Part shown: positions 1 to 6,720 of the stretch, piece after piece
How positions within the stretch are numbered: position 1 is the stretch's first letter
Layout: every line of letters begins with the position of its first letter
Origin: UBA2137 sp037968575
Lineage (GTDB): Bacteria; Pseudomonadota; Alphaproteobacteria; Micavibrionales; Micavibrionaceae
Assembly (NCBI GenBank): GCA_037968575.1
Contig: JBBKVR010000050.1
Location: 1-19,770, forward strand
Direction: 5' to 3'
DNA length: 19,770 nucleotides
The notes under the pieces: model-generated
Told to the model about the DNA's origin: nothing
Database searches by the model: none
Seen by the model: only the letters and a program-made list of their open reading frames with translations
Made by a program: the position numbers and the translations under genes

Positions 1-75
1 CGTTCCCATATTGGCATTACGATGACCACTCAGCATATCAAGTGTATATGGTTTGAACCAAATGCTCTTGCTCAT
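1..75 (-). CDS. PaaI/YdiI-type hotdog-fold acyl-CoA thioesterase, N-terminus only
   Basis: Only the first 25 codons are inside the window; the gene runs off the left edge. The visible peptide begins MSKSIWFKPYTLDMLSG and contains NANMGT. This resembles the start of hotdog-fold thioesterases of the PaaI/YdiI/EntH kind, where a short IW-K--TL--L element comes before a segment ending in a His-Leu-Gly-Ile motif. Such enzymes hydrolyse acyl-CoA or aryl-CoA thioesters in the cytoplasm. The start codon overlaps the fabI stop codon in an ATGA (bases 72-75), so translation is probably coupled to fabI and the two are co-transcribed. The family call rests on few residues, and the substrate cannot be guessed. 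Confidence 0.6.
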   Translation of the reverse strand, partial: MSKSIWFKPYTLDMLSGHRNANMGT

Positions 76-920
76 GCGGCATCTTTATCTTTGATTGTAG
101 GCGCTATACTTGAAAGCAACTCAGCTGTCTGTCCTGCAGCATCAATAGAGACCATACCCACCGTATGATAACCAGCATCCACATGGAGAACTTCACCTGT
201 GACGCCTGATCCTAAATCAGAAAGCAGATAAAGCCCTGAACGCCCCACATCTTCTAATGTGACGTTGCGTTTTAGTGGCGAGTTATATTCATTCCATTTC
301 AATATATATTTGAAATCACCAATACCACTCGCAGCCAATGTTTTTATTGGGCCAGCGGAAATAGCGTTAACGCGAATACCTCTACCACCCAAATCAGTTG
401 CAAGATAACGAACAGACGCTTCCAGTGCCGCTTTTGCAACACCCATCACATTGTAATGAGGCATCACACGCTCTGCACCATAATAAGTGAGTGTGACAAG
501 CGAGCCGCCTTCATTCATCAACGGTGCTGCGCGTTGCGCAACAGACGTGAATGAATAAACGGAAATATCCATAGTTTTTAGAAAGTTATCGCGCGTTGTA
601 TCAAGGTAGGCGCCATCCAGTTCATTCTTGTCAGAAAAGGCTATTGCGTGGACGAGGAAATCAAAACTGCCCCACTTCTCTTTCAACGTTTCAAATGTTT
701 TATCAAGACTTGCTTCATCTGTGACGTCACATGGAAGAACAATTTTAGAGCCAATTTTATCTGCCAAAGGTCTGACGCGTTTTTCCAAAGCTTCTCCTTG
801 GAATGTAAAGGCTAACTCAGCACCATGTTCAGCTAGGGCTTGTGCCATTCCCCATGCTATAGAGCGCTCATTGGCAACTCCCATGATAAGACCGCGTTTT
901 CCTGACATTAATTGAGACAT
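72..920 (-). CDS. fabI: Enoyl-[acyl-carrier-protein] reductase (NADH), FabI
   Basis: FabI performs the last step of each fatty acid elongation cycle in the cytoplasm, reducing trans-2-enoyl-ACP with NAD(P)H. The 282-residue protein has the N-terminal nucleotide-binding segment typical of FabI (GVANERSIAWG, residues 14-24). It also has the YX6K active site, Tyr156 and Lys163, with the second conserved tyrosine at 146; all three have the same numbers as in E. coli FabI. The ISAGPIKTLAASGI segment (187-200) is a strong family signature, and the length is slightly above the usual 260-270. The residue matching E. coli Gly93 is Ala94. The start is preceded by only a weak AAAGAG. The stop overlaps the start of a thioesterase gene. 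Confidence is high. Confidence 0.97.
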   Translation of the reverse strand: MSQLMSGKRGLIMGVANERSIAWGMAQALAEHGAELAFTFQGEALEKRVRPLADKIGSKIVLPCDVTDEASLDKTFETLKEKWGSFDFLVHAIAFSDKNELDGAYLDTTRDNFLKTMDISVYSFTSVAQRAAPLMNEGGSLVTLTYYGAERVMPHYNVMGVAKAALEASVRYLATDLGGRGIRVNAISAGPIKTLAASGIGDFKYILKWNEYNSPLKRNVTLEDVGRSGLYLLSDLGSGVTGEVLHVDAGYHTVGMVSIDAAGQTAELLSSIAPTIKDKDAA

Positions 921-1015
921 CTTGTAACTCTTTATTTTTGACTGTTTTTTTTGATATGTCAGGCATCCTACAGACTCTTTTTATGAATATCTAGCCCGTT
1001 CTCATACGCTTTTTG

Positions 1016-1042
1016 TTACATTTTATTACATGTCTCATTACA
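1016..1042. repeat. Three TTACA repeats in the fabI / 523-aa gene divergent spacer
   Basis: The 174-bp gap between fabI and the divergent gene at 1095 contains TTACA at 1016-1020, 1026-1030 and 1038-1042, all on the plus strand. The spacings of 10 and 12 bp are close to a helical turn. Such phased short repeats can be binding sites for a regulator, but in A+T-rich DNA they can also arise by chance. I saw no convincing -35/-10 pair for either gene here. Confidence 0.25.
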
Positions 1043-1094
1043 AGGGTAAAAGGTAGTAGACTGTTAACATTCCTGTGCTAAGCTTACTGCTGAA

Positions 1095-2666
1095 ATGAAC
1101 GCCACACTCGATTATATCCAAGAATACACCCAAGGCTTTTCCGATTACGTTGAAAAATGTTACCCGGGATTAACTTTGAAATACGTCCTGCACCATCGCG
1201 GGCAAAGAAATGATGCTGTTGAACTGGAGCGCTCTTCCTTTGACATGCACCCTGCAGGAATGACAGCGCGCCACATCCTTAAAAAATCAAAAAGTACGCA
1301 AAAATCAGCTTTTCACGGATTAGCTATTGAAACCACAAGCTCGTTTTTTGGTTTTCGTAAAAAACATGAAGCCATTGCGGCTATGACGATTAACATTGAT
1401 GATTATGGCACGAATGAATCAGCTTTAGCTGACATTTACCATTACGGTTTCCATGCCATTGAAGCGTTCGAGATGGCAACGTCACCACAAAGCAAAGTTA
1501 AAAGTGGTCCTCTTGTTCCTAAACGCAGTCCGTTGAGTATGGCAAAGGTTAATATGGCTGCTGATATTTTTGCTGTTCTTATTATTGCCAACCAAGGGCA
1601 CGACACTACCATCAGATCATTAGCAGCAGAACGAGGCTTAGATACTTTGTTGGCAAAATCTAACAGTCGCCCATGGCTCTACCCTTACACGCTAGCCTAT
1701 GAAACAACACAATCTCTTTGGGGTAATTTCTCAAGTAAAGAAAAGGCAAATTTTGACCCCATCAAAACTCCCTTGGAATTGGCACGCACTATCCGCGACA
1801 GTTTTGAGCAAGAGTCATTTACCCAATGGTGGACATTTTGCAAGCCTTCACAAGAAATGGCATGGAATGGCGAATTGCCAGAACATATTTTATGCGCCTC
1901 ACTGAATACGAGTGAAAACCCTATGGTGAAGGCAACTGCCTATTTACTACAAGATTGTTTAGATATTATCCCTCCTTCTCCCACAGAATTAGAGGGACGC
2001 TTTAACGCCTTCCTTAAAGATGAGGACAGAAAAGATGCTCATTTCAATAAAATTGAAGAAACCTTTGAGATGGTTCTTGCTGAAGGCCTTATGCGTGAAA
2101 GTGCACGTCCCTTTATGGAGGCAGCTAATGTACAGAATATTCGGCTTCCTGAGGGTCGTGTTTTTGGCTGGTGTGCTTCTGCCTTGCAGGCAGCAGGACA
2201 GGCCTTTGAGAAAGCCTTGAAAGGCGGAGGAGATCCAAGTCAATACGCAAAGCTTGAGTTTGAAGGCACACAAAAGAATACCGGTTACGACGCTCTTTAT
2301 AAAATTAGTCAGGAAGTCATTAAACGTAGACAAGCTGGTGAGGCTTTAACATTAGATGATGTGCGCGAAGTTGCCTCCGAGAATAAAGGTGGAGAAAATA
2401 TAGGACGCGCAGTTGAAAAAACATTGAATGATCCGTCATACCAAAAGACTTTGGAAAATGCCCAAACACCCAAACCTATTCCAGTGGCTGCTCCAGAACA
2501 ACCAACGGTTGCGCCCACTGTTGGACCAACAGTCGCTCCACACGCTGCTCCATCTGCACTACCAGGTGGGATGACAGGTGGTGGGCCAATGACTTCACCT
2601 ACTCAACCTCCTCAAGAAATTGAAGCTGAAGAAGATGAGGAAGACAAACAAAAAGCCGGTTCATAA
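1095..2666 (+). CDS. Conserved-looking protein of unknown function, Pro-rich linker and acidic tail
   Basis: I do not recognise this 523-residue protein. It has no signal peptide and no obvious membrane segment. Residues 1-455 look globular and mostly helical, with aromatic and His-rich stretches such as DIYHYGFHAIEAF (113-125). Residues 458-507 form a low-complexity linker rich in Pro, Ala, Val and Gly, including the near-repeats PTVAP, PTVGP and PTVAP. Residues 508-517 form a very acidic cluster. That tail suggests a flexible C-terminus which may bind a basic partner; this is inference. The ATG is the first possible start after an in-frame TAA at 1065-1067, but no Shine-Dalgarno sequence precedes it. 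The gene is monocistronic, with fabI diverging upstream and a terminator at its stop. The coding call is secure from its length and normal amino acid composition. Confidence 0.85.
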   Translation: MNATLDYIQEYTQGFSDYVEKCYPGLTLKYVLHHRGQRNDAVELERSSFDMHPAGMTARHILKKSKSTQKSAFHGLAIETTSSFFGFRKKHEAIAAMTINIDDYGTNESALADIYHYGFHAIEAFEMATSPQSKVKSGPLVPKRSPLSMAKVNMAADIFAVLIIANQGHDTTIRSLAAERGLDTLLAKSNSRPWLYPYTLAYETTQSLWGNFSSKEKANFDPIKTPLELARTIRDSFEQESFTQWWTFCKPSQEMAWNGELPEHILCASLNTSENPMVKATAYLLQDCLDIIPPSPTELEGRFNAFLKDEDRKDAHFNKIEETFEMVLAEGLMRESARPFMEAANVQNIRLPEGRVFGWCASALQAAGQAFEKALKGGGDPSQYAKLEFEGTQKNTGYDALYKISQEVIKRRQAGEALTLDDVREVASENKGGENIGRAVEKTLNDPSYQKTLENAQTPKPIPVAAPEQPTVAPTVGPTVAPHAAPSALPGGMTGGGPMTSPTQPPQEIEAEEDEEDKQKAGS

Positions 2667-2678
2667 GAGACCGGCTTT
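2652..2678. terminator. Bidirectional intrinsic terminator overlapping a stop codon
   Basis: A perfect 9-bp inverted repeat, AAAGCCGGT (2652-2660) and ACCGGCTTT (2670-2678), encloses a 9-nt loop. The loop carries the TAA stop (2664-2666) of the 523-residue protein. Read on the minus strand the stem is followed by a T-rich run, which suits the lipoprotein gene arriving from the right. Read on the plus strand it is followed by TTTCTATCTTTC, which is weaker. It lies between two convergent genes and probably serves both. Confidence 0.85.
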
Positions 2679-2704
2679 CTATCTTTCAAAAATTTATTTA
2701 AGTC

Positions 2705-3193
2705 TTAGCTTTGAATTTGCCATGTTCCATCGGCATTTTGGCAAGCTGAGCCATAGGCTGTTTCAGAGCGACCATCAATCACAACTGTCTGCTTGTACTC
2801 ACGGCAGTAACGGTTTGATGTTTTTGTGTAGCCTTCATTAACAGGCGTATAAGTTCCTGAGTTTCCACTTTCAGGGTTCACCCAAGACACCGTTTCGCCC
2901 ATTGGAGCCGCATAAGACCGCTGAATAGCTTGATTAGCATAGGTTTGGTCTGCACGGTCTAGTGATTTACCAACCTCACTACCTACCAATGCTCCAAGAA
3001 GTACTCCAGCACCAGTTGCCCATAGCTGTCCACTACCTTTACCAACTTGTGAACCTAAAAGGCCACCACCAATAGCACCGGCACCGGCACCAACTGTTTG
3101 CTTAGTACCTGCACCCCAGCCTGTACCGTTTTGTGCGCAACCTGCCAATGTCAAAGACAAGACAGCAAGAGTTAATGTAAAAAATGTTTTCAT
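2705..3193 (-). CDS. Glycine-zipper outer-membrane lipoprotein, 17-kDa surface antigen family
   Basis: This 162-residue protein has a hydrophobic signal sequence and a lipobox LAGC, giving lipidated Cys19. A glycine-zipper segment (about 29-75, with GAGAGAIGGGLLG and a second Gly/Ala-rich helix) comes next. The C-terminal domain (about 90-162) contains YCREYKQT and AYGSACQNADGTW, both typical of the Rickettsia 17-kDa antigen / RcpB-like family. These proteins are thought to sit in the outer membrane and help envelope integrity. A longer reading frame to 3286 exists, but the ATG at 3193 starts the signal peptide and has GAGGTAA about 7 nt upstream, so I chose it. The gene diverges from pdxH across 101 bp and ends at the hairpin terminator shared with the convergent gene. 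Confidence 0.88.
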   Translation of the reverse strand: MKTFFTLTLAVLSLTLAGCAQNGTGWGAGTKQTVGAGAGAIGGGLLGSQVGKGSGQLWATGAGVLLGALVGSEVGKSLDRADQTYANQAIQRSYAAPMGETVSWVNPESGNSGTYTPVNEGYTKTSNRYCREYKQTVVIDGRSETAYGSACQNADGTWQIQS

Positions 3194-3294
3194 ATCTGTT
3201 ACCTCATAGTAAGTGTTATCTTCGCTTTTTACTGCGAACTTAATTATTGATACATGAGATAAACTAAAACCCTTCGTTGTCGACAAAAAACTTT

Positions 3295-3894
3295 ATGGAT
3301 AAAAAATTAATCCCAAATATATGTGACCCGCTCTCCTTATTTGAGACGTGGTACACACAAGCCAAAAAGAGTGAGCCTAGCGACCCCAATGCTATGTGCC
3401 TTGCTACAGTCAATGCAAAAGGCTTGCCTTCTGCACGCATGGTTCTTTTAAAAGCCTACGATGCGCGTGGCTTTACCTTCTACACAAATTATGAAGGGCG
3501 TAAAGGACAGCAAATCATAGAAACTGGCCAAGCAGCGTTGTGTTTCCATTGGAAGTCTCTTCACAAACAAATCCGTATCGAGGGACAAGTTATTGCCGTT
3601 ACACCAACCGAGGGGGATAATTATTTTGCCACACGTGATCGCGGAAGTCAGATAGGGGCTTGGGCTTCTAAACAATCACGCCCTTTAGAGCAGCGCGCTG
3701 ATTTTGATGCACGTGTCAAAAAATATATTAAGGAATTTGAAGGTGGAGATGTTCCCCGCCCTCCTCACTGGTCAGGCTTTAGAGTTGTACCCCATCTTAT
3801 TGAGTTCTGGAAACAAATGCCTGATCGCCTTCATGACCGCGTACAATACACACGTGATGGAAAACGTTGGAAGAAAACAAGGCTATATCCTTAA
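3295..3894 (+). CDS. pdxH: Pyridoxamine/pyridoxine 5'-phosphate oxidase
   Basis: PdxH is an FMN enzyme that oxidises pyridoxine 5'-phosphate or pyridoxamine 5'-phosphate to pyridoxal 5'-phosphate, the last step of B6 cofactor synthesis and salvage. The protein shows the FMN-binding segment RMVLLKAYDARGFTFYTN and the QSRPL element. It also has the complete family signature IEFWKQMPDRLHDR near the C-terminus and ends in RLYP as expected. I start it at ATG 3295 (199 residues), which matches the usual N-terminus. An in-frame TTG at 3277 would add six residues, and neither start has a clear ribosome binding site. The PLP product is needed by HemA, encoded 3 kb downstream, but nothing here shows co-regulation. 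The stop overlaps that of the convergent gene in a TTAA. Confidence 0.95.
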   Translation: MDKKLIPNICDPLSLFETWYTQAKKSEPSDPNAMCLATVNAKGLPSARMVLLKAYDARGFTFYTNYEGRKGQQIIETGQAALCFHWKSLHKQIRIEGQVIAVTPTEGDNYFATRDRGSQIGAWASKQSRPLEQRADFDARVKKYIKEFEGGDVPRPPHWSGFRVVPHLIEFWKQMPDRLHDRVQYTRDGKRWKKTRLYP

Positions 3895-4337
3895 AACATT
3901 CCCTGATAGTGACGCGATGCCATTTCTTCAATTTCTTCGTCGGAGTAATCAAAGTTTGAACCAATCTCTTCAATCATGACCTCGCGCAAGATATCGTTGA
4001 ATTGCGTGCCCTCCTCGCACCAGTAATCCAGAATAGGGCGACGAAACAACATAAGCACGTCATCATCATTTGCGCCTGTCTTCCTCACACCAGGAGAGAT
4101 TTCACCGCCAGACTTGTAACACGCTGTGAGATCATAAGCATTTTCACAGTCTAAATCCTGAAGTAAATGGTCTTCAGGCATATCTACAACCTCAATAACA
4201 ATATCTTCAGCAAGTTCTAAAAGTTCTTCAGGAAGAGTTTCGATGAGGGCTTCAGCAATCGTTTGTACGTCATCAAGGCTCGGTGCAGAACCAAAATTCA
4301 TTATAATGTTTCGACGCTCAGCCAATGACATACCCAT
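3891..4337 (-). CDS. Zincin_1 (DUF1025) metallopeptidase-family protein lacking the HExxH zinc ligands
   Basis: The layout matches the small Zincin_1/DUF1025 family. An N-terminal APSLDDVQTIAEALIETLPEE (19-39) is followed by a beta-strand with IVIEVVDMPED, a central YDLTACYKSG, and LFRRPILDYW. The end should carry HEIGHHFGLSDEE. Here that site reads EEIGSNFDYSDEE (123-135), so both histidines of HExxH are replaced (by Glu123 and Ser127) while the catalytic-position Glu124 stays. Protease activity of the family type is therefore unlikely; a structural or regulatory role is inferred. The ATG at 4337 has AAGGGG 11 nt upstream. Family alignment would favour the internal ATG at 4301 (136 residues), so the start is uncertain. 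It converges on pdxH with a 4-nt stop overlap and diverges from phhB. Confidence 0.8.
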   Translation of the reverse strand: MGMSLAERRNIIMNFGSAPSLDDVQTIAEALIETLPEELLELAEDIVIEVVDMPEDHLLQDLDCENAYDLTACYKSGGEISPGVRKTGANDDDVLMLFRRPILDYWCEEGTQFNDILREVMIEEIGSNFDYSDEEIEEMASRHYQGMF

Positions 4338-4417
4338 GACGTTGTCTGCCCCTTGCTCTTAACCGTTAGAATCATAAATAGATGTATACAGTTTACGAAA
4401 ATAAGGATTTTTTTGCA

Positions 4418-4705
4418 ATGGTTAGCCTATTAAGCAACGACGACAGACAAGACGCTCTCACTAAATTAGACGGTTGGAGTTACAACGATAGTGACAAAAC
4501 CATTTCGAAAGAGTTTGAATTTAAAGACTTTATAGATGCCTGGGGCTTTATGAGCAAAGTTGCTATTAAGGCTGAAAAACTAGACCATCACCCTGACTGG
4601 TCAAATGGATATAACAAGGTTTCAGTCAATCTCACCACCCATGATGCAAGCGGAATAACAGAGAATGACATTAAGCTAGCAAAGTTTATGGATAAAGTTG
4701 CCTAG
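4418..4705 (+). CDS. phhB: Pterin-4a-carbinolamine dehydratase
   Basis: The enzyme dehydrates 4a-hydroxytetrahydropterin so the pterin can be recycled after aromatic amino acid hydroxylation. Bacterial homologues may also have other pterin or regulatory roles. The 95-residue product shows the diagnostic EKLDHHPDWSNGYNKV with the catalytic His pair and Trp, then LTTHDASGITENDIKLA. I chose the ATG at 4418 because AAGGA lies 10 nt upstream and the peptide then begins like other family members (MVSLLSNDDR). A start at 4382 would add 12 residues. No phenylalanine hydroxylase gene is nearby. The TAG stop shares a palindromic CTAG with the stop of the convergent gene. Confidence 0.94.
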   Translation: MVSLLSNDDRQDALTKLDGWSYNDSDKTISKEFEFKDFIDAWGFMSKVAIKAEKLDHHPDWSNGYNKVSVNLTTHDASGITENDIKLAKFMDKVA

Positions 4706-5625
4706 GCAGCAATCGGCAAAGGTTGGCACCGTTGTTGCTTATCGTATTCCCACATACTTTTACGGGTTACTTTTAACGTTTTTGGTTTGCAAGCATCCAG
4801 CAACTTTATAGCTTCTGCATTATGTACGCCTTGATTTAAAAGACCTATTGCTCTTTGGCGTTCCACTTCAATACATAAATCTTCGAAAGAAGCCTTGTGA
4901 GCAGGGCGAACACCACTAACAGTCATGTAATATGCGGCACACTCCCCACTGTAAGCTGCCTTTTTTACATCGTCTGCGTACTCTATATAAACACCACTTG
5001 CATCAACCTTACCTAATGCTTCAGCTTTACACTGAAATGCGACTGGCACGTCTTCAAAATCAATCTCACCCCTCATCGGCAGTCGCCCATTATCAGCTAA
5101 AAACTCAACAATCCTTGTCGTCCATTCTTCTTTAGCCAAATCGGTCATATCACTGTCTCGACTGAAGATAATTCTTTTGGTTGGGTTTTTATTGGATTTT
5201 CTTTTACTTCGCATTTCAAAGAATAGTGTCTCTTTTTCAAATAGTTCTGAATCCGCATGACTTGCACATTCTTCATGATAGACATGAGTCAAATTATTAA
5301 AGGCTTGGCTTAAAGGGTAAATGAGTTGATTGGGCAAGTTTTCGTCCAAAAGAATTCTAAGACGTATATTAGGCTTCACATTCTGATAATATTCTAGCCT
5401 ATCTGGGAGATGTGTTGCTGCATAAGCACGACAGAGTAAAATATCCGAACGGGTTGGATGTGGGCCTTCAGAAAAGTGAGATTTATCAATCTCACCATCT
5501 GCAAAGGAAAAAATACGGCTCAGAGGTATATACACAGGTCTGGTTGAATAGTCAGGATTGAACGTCCGTAAATACAGTTCCCCGTCACGTTCTTCAATAC
5601 GCTTAAGGTTGCCAGATGGCTCCAT
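4702..5625 (-). CDS. Protein with an internal DUF5615 PIN-like domain
   Basis: The 307-residue protein has three parts. Residues 1-85 are an N-terminal region I do not recognise. Residues 88-165 look like a DUF5615 (Mut7-C-like PIN) fold: LRILLDENLPNQL (89-101) is the typical first strand with its acidic residues, and IIFSRDSDMTDLA (152-164) is the typical second motif with Asp157 and Asp159. Residues 166-307 are unrecognised and end in a basic, helical stretch. PIN-like proteins are often metal-dependent ribonucleases, sometimes toxins, but ordinary DUF5615 proteins are only about 110-120 residues and usually pair with a DUF433 gene. None is adjacent here. AGGGA stands 7 nt before the ATG. 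It follows the PfkB kinase gene on the same strand after 63 bp. Nuclease activity is inference. Confidence 0.65.
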   Translation of the reverse strand: MEPSGNLKRIEERDGELYLRTFNPDYSTRPVYIPLSRIFSFADGEIDKSHFSEGPHPTRSDILLCRAYAATHLPDRLEYYQNVKPNIRLRILLDENLPNQLIYPLSQAFNNLTHVYHEECASHADSELFEKETLFFEMRSKRKSNKNPTKRIIFSRDSDMTDLAKEEWTTRIVEFLADNGRLPMRGEIDFEDVPVAFQCKAEALGKVDASGVYIEYADDVKKAAYSGECAAYYMTVSGVRPAHKASFEDLCIEVERQRAIGLLNQGVHNAEAIKLLDACKPKTLKVTRKSMWEYDKQQRCQPLPIAA

Positions 5626-5688
5626 AGTTTTATCCCTGTTTTTTCTATATTTTTAAGGAAACTATGAAAAATAGCAAGGTAGAGGGCC

Positions 5689-6630
5689 TTAAGAACTAAC
5701 AGCTTTTGCTTCGCCAATTTCGGAGAGATGTTCATTCACGTCCTCAATAAACGGGAAAGAGCTTTGAGCACCTTCAGCGCGGATAGACAGGCTTGCTGCG
5801 ACACTCGCATAGCGCATTGCTTCGGCTAACGGGTTCCCTCGGTGTAAGCAAGCAACCAATGTTCCGCAATAGCAATCTCCTGCGCTAATACTCTCGACAA
5901 TTTCATTGTCTGGCATGCAGTAGGCTGGAACTTTCCAGATTTTTCCTGCTTCATTGACCCCAACAGAACCATTTTCACCAGACGTTACAACAACACTCAT
6001 TTTTCCACCTTTAGAAAGTGAACGTGCCAATTTCAAATCTTTATCTTCACCTGAAATTTTTAGACTGGTTGCTATTTGTTCCGCTTCACGACTATTTAAA
6101 ATGAGCAAATCAATATTTTTGAGAAGTTCACTGGATAACCCCACGACTGGAGACATATTCAGTACTGTTTTACACCCCTTATTCTTGGCGCGTTCCAATA
6201 ATTTTAAAGTGTTTTCTGAACTCTCGGACATCTGCACAAGCACATAATTGCCGTTCATCAAAATTTCATCGGGCACTTGCTCATGTGAAATCATTTCATT
6301 GGCACCTAGATAGGTAATAAACTGACGCGCTCCGCTTTTATCTTTCATTGTCATCGCTGTACCTGTCGGCAGACTTGTCCGCGCAACGCCCGATGTCATC
6401 ACACCGTTCTTTTTCAAATTATCTGTAATCTCAATGGCAAAATCATCATCTCCTGTTGACCCAACAACAGCCACCTTTTCTCCCATGCGACCTGCCGCAA
6501 ACGCTTGGTTACCAGCTTTTCCACCAGGAAAATAACGCAAGCGCGAAGATTTAATATTTTGACCAGGCTTTGGTAGCTCACTGACGTCTACCAATAGCTC
6601 CATAAATAAAGAACCAAATACGATAATCAT
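5689..6630 (-). CDS. PfkB-family carbohydrate kinase, ribokinase-like
   Basis: The 313-residue protein has the PfkB/ribokinase fold: an N-terminal GSLFMELL strand, the sugar-site GGKAGNQA (36-43), and LNSREAEQI (178-186) near the Mg/ATP region. The C-terminal anion-hole motif carries the catalytic base Asp252. It would phosphorylate a sugar with ATP in the cytoplasm. Two signatures are off-type. The ribokinase N-x-D ribose-binding element appears as F-M-E (residues 9-11), and the usual DTxGAGD is ESISAGD (246-252). Ribokinase would be the default database name, but these changes make the substrate uncertain. A weak AGGGAAG lies about 11 nt before the ATG. It diverges from hemA and may be co-transcribed with the DUF5615 gene. 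Confidence 0.85.
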   Translation of the reverse strand: MIIVFGSLFMELLVDVSELPKPGQNIKSSRLRYFPGGKAGNQAFAAGRMGEKVAVVGSTGDDDFAIEITDNLKKNGVMTSGVARTSLPTGTAMTMKDKSGARQFITYLGANEMISHEQVPDEILMNGNYVLVQMSESSENTLKLLERAKNKGCKTVLNMSPVVGLSSELLKNIDLLILNSREAEQIATSLKISGEDKDLKLARSLSKGGKMSVVVTSGENGSVGVNEAGKIWKVPAYCMPDNEIVESISAGDCYCGTLVACLHRGNPLAEAMRYASVAASLSIRAEGAQSSFPFIEDVNEHLSEIGEAKAVSS

Positions 6631-6685
6631 AATAAATAGGCTTCCCTTTAAGAGAAAGTTTGAGCCTAAAGACTATACCCTTTTC

Positions 6686-6720
6686 ATGGGTTTCACAATG
6701 GGTTAGGGTACGAACCCATG
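6686..6720 (+). promoter_or_regulatory. hemA leader: duplicated ATGGGTT facing AACCCAT over the start codon
   Basis: ATGGGTT occurs at 6686-6692 and again at 6698-6704. Its exact complement AACCCAT lies at 6713-6719 and includes the first two bases of the hemA ATG (6718-6720). The nearer pair can form a 7-bp hairpin with an 8-nt loop that holds the likely Shine-Dalgarno AGGG (6705-6708). The farther pair can form an 8-bp stem (6685-6692 with 6713-6720) covering the whole start codon. A further short pairing, TACCC (6676-6680) with GGGTA (6706-6710), would mask the Shine-Dalgarno. It could be an RNA switch or a DNA operator; which is unknown. Confidence 0.5.

Noticed and set aside
2309..2518. 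Open frame on the minus strand opposite the Pro-rich linker of the 523-residue gene
   Set aside because: It is a shadow of low-complexity coding sequence, has no ribosome binding site and lies fully inside a stronger gene.
3221..3238. TTCGC / GCGAA inverted repeat in the lipoprotein/pdxH spacer
   Set aside because: The arms are only 5 bp, so chance occurrence is likely and no known operator matches.
3194..3286. Longer start for the glycine-zipper lipoprotein
   Set aside because: It would bury the signal peptide; the internal ATG with GAGGTAA fits a lipoprotein.
5626..5688. Terminator between the PfkB and DUF5615 genes
   Set aside because: Only a 4-bp AAGG/CCTT stem could be seen before a T-rich stretch, too weak to call.
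4702..6630. PfkB kinase plus PIN-like protein as a defence module
   Set aside because: The two genes are 63 bp apart on one strand, but no recombinase, helicase or other defence gene is near and the kinase looks metabolic.
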